Under the pieces are notes generated by a model that did no database searches, was not told where the DNA came from, and saw only the letters and a list, made by a program, of their open reading frames with translations. Below are positions 61,183 through 64,000 of a stretch of DNA of 64,000 nt, in pieces. Source of the DNA: Amycolatopsis sp. CA-126428 (lineage in GTDB: Bacteria; Actinomycetota; Actinomycetes; Mycobacteriales; Pseudonocardiaceae); NCBI RefSeq assembly GCF_002904335.1, contig NZ_PPHF01000074.1, forward strand, positions 558,001 to 622,000, read 5' to 3'. The position numbers and the translations under genes are program-made. The first letter of the stretch is position 1. Each line of letters opens with the position of its first letter.

Positions 61183-62220
61183 GTGCGACTCGGACTGAAC
61201 CTCGGCTACTGGGGATCGGGGAACGACCCCGCGAACCTGGCCCTGGCGAAACACGCGGAGGACCTCGGGTACGCGGTCGTGTGGGCCGCGGAGGCCTACG
61301 GCTCGGACGCGGTGACCGTGCTCTCGTGGATCGCGGCGCGGACGTCGCGGATCGACGTCGGGGCCGCCGTGCTGCAGATCCCGGCCCGCACCCCGGCGAT
61401 GACGGCGATGACCGCCGAGACCCTCGACACGCTCTCGGGCGGCCGGTTCCGGCTCGGGCTGGGCGTGTCCGGCCCGCAGGTGTCCGAGGGCTGGCACGGC
61501 GTCCGCTTCACCTCGCCGGTGGGCCGCACCCGGGAGTACGCCGGGATCGTGCGGACGGCGCTGCGGCGGGAGCGCCTGAGGTTCGAGGGGGAGCACTTCA
61601 CGCTGCCGCTGCCGGACGGGCCGGGGAAGGCCCTGCGGCTGACCGTCCGCCCGGCCCGCAAGCACATCCCGCTCTACCTGGCCGCGATCGGCCCGAAGAA
61701 CCTGGAGCTGGCCGGGGAGATCGCCGACGGCTGGCTGCCGGTGTTCTTCTCGCCGGCGCACGCGGGGGAGCAGCTGGCCCACGTCCGCGCCGGGGCCGAG
61801 CGGGCCGGGCGGACCCTGGACGGCTTCGACGTCGTGCCGTCGGTGCCGCTGGTGCCCGGCGACGACTGGCGGACCTGCGCGGACGCCGTGCGCGGCTACG
61901 CGGCCCTTTACCTCGGCGGGATGGGGAGCAAGGAGAAGAACTTCTACAACCGGCTGGCGTGCCGGATGGGATTCGCGGCCGAGGCCGCCGAAGTGCAGGA
62001 GAAGTACCTGGCGGGCGACCGGGCCGGGGCGATGGCGGCGGTGCCGCCGGAGTTCCTCGACGCGACGTCGCTGCTGGGTCCGAAGGAACGGATCGCGGAG
62101 AAGATGACGGAATACGCCGAAGCCGGCGTGACGACCCTGTCGGTGTCGCCCTACACGCCGGAGCCGGCCGAGGCGCTGCGCACCGCCGCCGAGGCGCTCG
62201 AGCTGGCGGGGGTGGCCTGA
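61183..62220 (+). CDS. F420-dependent luciferase-like (LLM class) oxidoreductase
   Basis: The 345-residue bacterial-luciferase-like barrel starts LGLNLGYWGSG and keeps GVGAAVLQIPARTP-type, LSGGRFRLGLGVSGPQV and GEIADGWLP segments. This fits F420- or FMN-dependent monooxygenases/dehydrogenases abundant in actinobacteria. GTG 61183 is 8 nt after TAGGGT (61169-61174), so a leaderless message is likely. The downstream UppP gene begins 1 bp after its stop, suggesting co-transcription. Substrate unknown. Confidence 0.88.
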   Translation: MRLGLNLGYWGSGNDPANLALAKHAEDLGYAVVWAAEAYGSDAVTVLSWIAARTSRIDVGAAVLQIPARTPAMTAMTAETLDTLSGGRFRLGLGVSGPQVSEGWHGVRFTSPVGRTREYAGIVRTALRRERLRFEGEHFTLPLPDGPGKALRLTVRPARKHIPLYLAAIGPKNLELAGEIADGWLPVFFSPAHAGEQLAHVRAGAERAGRTLDGFDVVPSVPLVPGDDWRTCADAVRGYAALYLGGMGSKEKNFYNRLACRMGFAAEAAEVQEKYLAGDRAGAMAAVPPEFLDATSLLGPKERIAEKMTEYAEAGVTTLSVSPYTPEPAEALRTAAEALELAGVA

Positions 62221-62221
62221 C

Positions 62222-63064
62222 GTGGGGTGGTTCGAAGCACTCGTCCTGGGCCTGGTCCAGGGCCTGACGGAGTTCCTGCCGATCTCGTCGAGCGCGCACC
62301 TGCGGATCGTCGCGGCGCTGGCGGGCTGGGACGACCCGGGCGCGGCGTTCACCGCGGTCACCCAGATCGGCACCGAGCTGGCGGTGATCATCTACTTCGG
62401 GCCGAAGATCGGGAAGATCCTGCGGGCCTGGTTCTTCTCGCTGTACAAGGCGGAGTGGCGCCGCGACCCGGACGCCCGGCTGGGCTGGCTGATCATCGTC
62501 GGCTCGCTGCCGATCGTGGTGCTCGGGCTGCTGCTGCAGGACCAGATCGACAGCGCGTTCCGCGACCTGCGGATCACCGCGACCGTGCTGATCGTGTTCG
62601 GCGTGATCCTGCTGATCGCCGACCGGATCGGGAAGCAGGACCGCACGCTGGACGACCTGACCGTGCCGCACGGCCTGGGCTTCGGCTTCGCGCAGGCGCT
62701 GGCCCTCATCCCGGGCGTGTCCCGCTCGGGCGGCACGACGAGCGCGGGCCTGCTGCTGGGCTACACGCGGGCGGAGGCGGCGGAGTACTCGTTCCTGCTG
62801 GCGCTGCCGGCGGTGTTCGGCTCGGGGGTGTACAAGCTCAAGGACATCGGCTCGGGCGACGTGCCGGCCCAGTGGGGCCCGACGATCCTGGCCACGCTGG
62901 TCGCCTTCGGCGTCGGTTACCTCGTGATCGCCTGGCTGATGGCCTACATCAAGAAGCGCAGCTTCGTGCCGTTCGTGGTCTACCGGCTGGTGCTCGGCGT
63001 GCTGCTGTACGTGCTGATCTTCAGCGGCGTCCTGGACCCGAACGCCGGGCCCGTCGGGCACTGA
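62222..63064 (+). CDS. uppP: undecaprenyl-diphosphatase
   Basis: The 280-residue membrane phosphatase (UppP/BacA) recycles undecaprenyl diphosphate to the carrier monophosphate for peptidoglycan synthesis and can confer bacitracin resistance. Signature motifs are GLTEFLPISSSAH at 14-26 (active-site Glu and Ser) and PGVSRSGGT. About eight hydrophobic segments are seen. It starts at GTG 62222 directly after the LLM gene, so expression is coupled, and a long palindromic hairpin follows it. Confidence 0.93.
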   Translation: MGWFEALVLGLVQGLTEFLPISSSAHLRIVAALAGWDDPGAAFTAVTQIGTELAVIIYFGPKIGKILRAWFFSLYKAEWRRDPDARLGWLIIVGSLPIVVLGLLLQDQIDSAFRDLRITATVLIVFGVILLIADRIGKQDRTLDDLTVPHGLGFGFAQALALIPGVSRSGGTTSAGLLLGYTRAEAAEYSFLLALPAVFGSGVYKLKDIGSGDVPAQWGPTILATLVAFGVGYLVIAWLMAYIKKRSFVPFVVYRLVLGVLLYVLIFSGVLDPNAGPVGH

Positions 63065-63084
63065 TCCGAGGGCTGCCGCAGCTT

Positions 63085-63130
63085 GTCGTGAGTGGTAATG
63101 AGGGTTAGAACCCTCGTTACCACTCACGAC
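63085..63130. terminator. long extragenic palindrome/terminator after uppP
   Basis: Two 22-nt arms, 63085-63106 (starting GTCGTGAGTGG) and 63109-63130 (ending CCACTCACGAC), are complementary with one mismatch around a 2-nt centre. The stem lies 20 bp after the uppP stop. It would form a very stable hairpin on either strand and may be one copy of a dispersed extragenic repeat. Confidence 0.8.
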
Positions 63131-63180
63131 CCGTGCGGTAGGGCGGGACCGGGTGATCGCGTCCACGTAGGGTGGGTCCC

Positions 63181-63888
63181 GTGAGTACGGTCATTCTGCT
63201 CCGGCACGGCAAGTCCACCGCCAACGGCGCCGGCATCCTGGCCGGGCGGTCTCCGAAGGTCAGCCTCGACGACACCGGACGTGCCCAGGCGGAGAAGCTC
63301 GTCGAACGCCTCGGCGGCGTGCCGCTGGCCGGGCTCGTGGTTTCGCCCCTGCTGCGGTGCAAGCAGACGGTCGGCCCGCTCGCGGCCGCCCGGGACCTCG
63401 AGAAGACCGTCGAGCCCGGGCTGTCCGAAGTGGACTACGGCGACTGGACCGGCAAGGAGCTCAAGCACCTCGCGAAGGAGCCGCTCTGGCGGGTCGTGCA
63501 GGCCCACCCCTCGGCGGCGGTGTTCCCCGGCGGCGAGGGCCTCGCCCAGATGCAGGCGCGGTCGGTGGCCGCCGTCCGCGCCCACGACCGGCGGATCGCC
63601 GCCGAGCACGGCGACCACGCGGTCTGGCTGCTGTGCAGCCACGGCGACGTGATCAAGGCCGTCCTGGCCGATGCGCTCGGCCAGCACCTCGACGCCTTCC
63701 AGCGGATCGTCGTCGACCCGGCGTCGATCTCCGTCGTGCGCTACACCGAGACGCGGCCGTTCGTCATGCGGGTCAACGACCACGGCGGCGACCTGCGCGG
63801 CATCGTGCCGCCGGAACCGAAGCCGAAACGGGGCAAGAAAGCCGCGTCGAGCAGCGATGCCGTGGTGGGCGGTACCACGGGCCGGTGA
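63181..63888 (+). CDS. histidine phosphatase family protein
   Basis: The 235-residue branch-1 histidine phosphatase has LLRHGKST with catalytic His9, an Arg of the second catalytic block in SPLLRCKQT, a Glu in LSEVDYGDWTG and a second His in LLCSHGDV. Related proteins act as phosphoglycerate-mutase-like or phosphosugar phosphatases. GTG 63181 follows TAGGGT (63168-63173) by 7 nt, indicating leaderless transcription. The C-terminal tail is a basic low-complexity segment (PKPKRGKKAA). Confidence 0.9.
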   Translation: MSTVILLRHGKSTANGAGILAGRSPKVSLDDTGRAQAEKLVERLGGVPLAGLVVSPLLRCKQTVGPLAAARDLEKTVEPGLSEVDYGDWTGKELKHLAKEPLWRVVQAHPSAAVFPGGEGLAQMQARSVAAVRAHDRRIAAEHGDHAVWLLCSHGDVIKAVLADALGQHLDAFQRIVVDPASISVVRYTETRPFVMRVNDHGGDLRGIVPPEPKPKRGKKAASSSDAVVGGTTGR

Positions 63889-63981
63889 CCCCGGCCACCT
63901 CCGGAAAGCGCTGACATCGGTACCGGGGGACCCCGTAGGGTGGCGGGACCGAGTGTTCGTCCCCGACCAGGAGCCTGCCCG

Positions 63982-64000
63982 ATGATTTCGCCGGACAATC
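63982..64000 (+). CDS. start of an unidentified gene (truncated at window end)
   Basis: ATG 63982 (MISPDN...) is preceded by AGGAG (63969-63973) at 8 nt. TAGGGT at 63936-63941 with CTGACA (63911-63916) upstream provides a promoter. Only six codons are visible, so no function can be assigned. Confidence 0.5.

Noticed and set aside
1..64000. CRISPR arrays, tRNA/rRNA genes, insertion sequences, prophage genes
   Set aside because: No repeat-spacer pattern, no tRNA-like cloverleaf that I could support, and no transposase, integrase or phage structural motif was found.

Overview
The window is about 64 kb of very GC-rich DNA with strong G/C bias at third codon positions, many GTG starts, frequent 1-4 bp gene overlaps and many apparently leaderless promoters (TANNNT 6-8 nt before the start codon). 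Together with LacI/ECF/MerR regulators, an F420-type luciferase-like oxidoreductase, secreted Tat/Sec glycoside hydrolases and a PUFA-synthase-like megasynthase, this points to a filamentous actinomycete, most likely a Pseudonocardiaceae member such as Amycolatopsis. The genus is inferred, not proven. I saw no rRNA, tRNA, CRISPR array, transposase or phage gene; it reads as ordinary chromosome with one specialised-metabolism locus.

Layout. 1-4.7 kb: 3' part of a GH15 glucoamylase/glucodextranase, then a NAD-kinase-like gene and an SPFH protein divergent from an NrtR-type Nudix regulator, with two palindromic operators between them. 4.7-8.7 kb: LacI repressor and GH2 beta-galactosidase with an operator between. 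8.7-11.1 kb: amino-acid permease divergent from glutaminase. 11.1-14.6 kb: a large UPF1-like SF1 helicase with an internal glycine zipper. 14.6-16.4 kb: YheO/DauR-like regulator with a PLP-dependent threonine-synthase-like enzyme. 16.4-17.1 kb: gene-free promoter region.

17.1-30.5 kb: a tightly overlapping five-gene operon. It encodes an iterative PUFA/heterocyst-glycolipid-like synthase (tandem nitronate-monooxygenase modules-KS-AT-ACP-ACP-KR; KS-AT-double hotdog DH-phosphopantetheinyl transferase), a free ACP, an alpha/beta hydrolase and a GT1 glycosyltransferase. The set is nearly self-sufficient for making, releasing and glycosylating a reduced acyl chain. An SDR and a frame-disrupted DHA2-type exporter follow.

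33.6-37.4 kb: PHP phosphatase, stand-alone LigD-type polymerase, thiolase, HxlR regulator. 37.6-44.4 kb: secreted GH87-like beta-helix glucanase, NmrA-like reductase, Tat-exported GH95 fucosidase. 44.5-50.6 kb: DoxX, LysR, HAD dehalogenase, a 56-aa small protein, CoA-ester lyase, CaiB/BaiF transferase, LacI regulator, HAD acid phosphatase. 50.7-54 kb: DHFR-like protein divergent from an ECF sigma with SnoaL domain, then a GH64 beta-1,3-glucanase. 54-64 kb: M20 peptidase, GHDMG alpha/beta hydrolase, methyltransferase/MerR pair, ArsR/SRPBCC pair, DUF5703, lipoprotein, aldo/keto reductase, LLM oxidoreductase, UppP, histidine phosphatase and the first codons of a further gene.

Secreted polysaccharide hydrolases (GH15, GH87, GH64, GH95, plus cytosolic GH2) recur along the window, fitting a saprophytic or fungus-degrading lifestyle.
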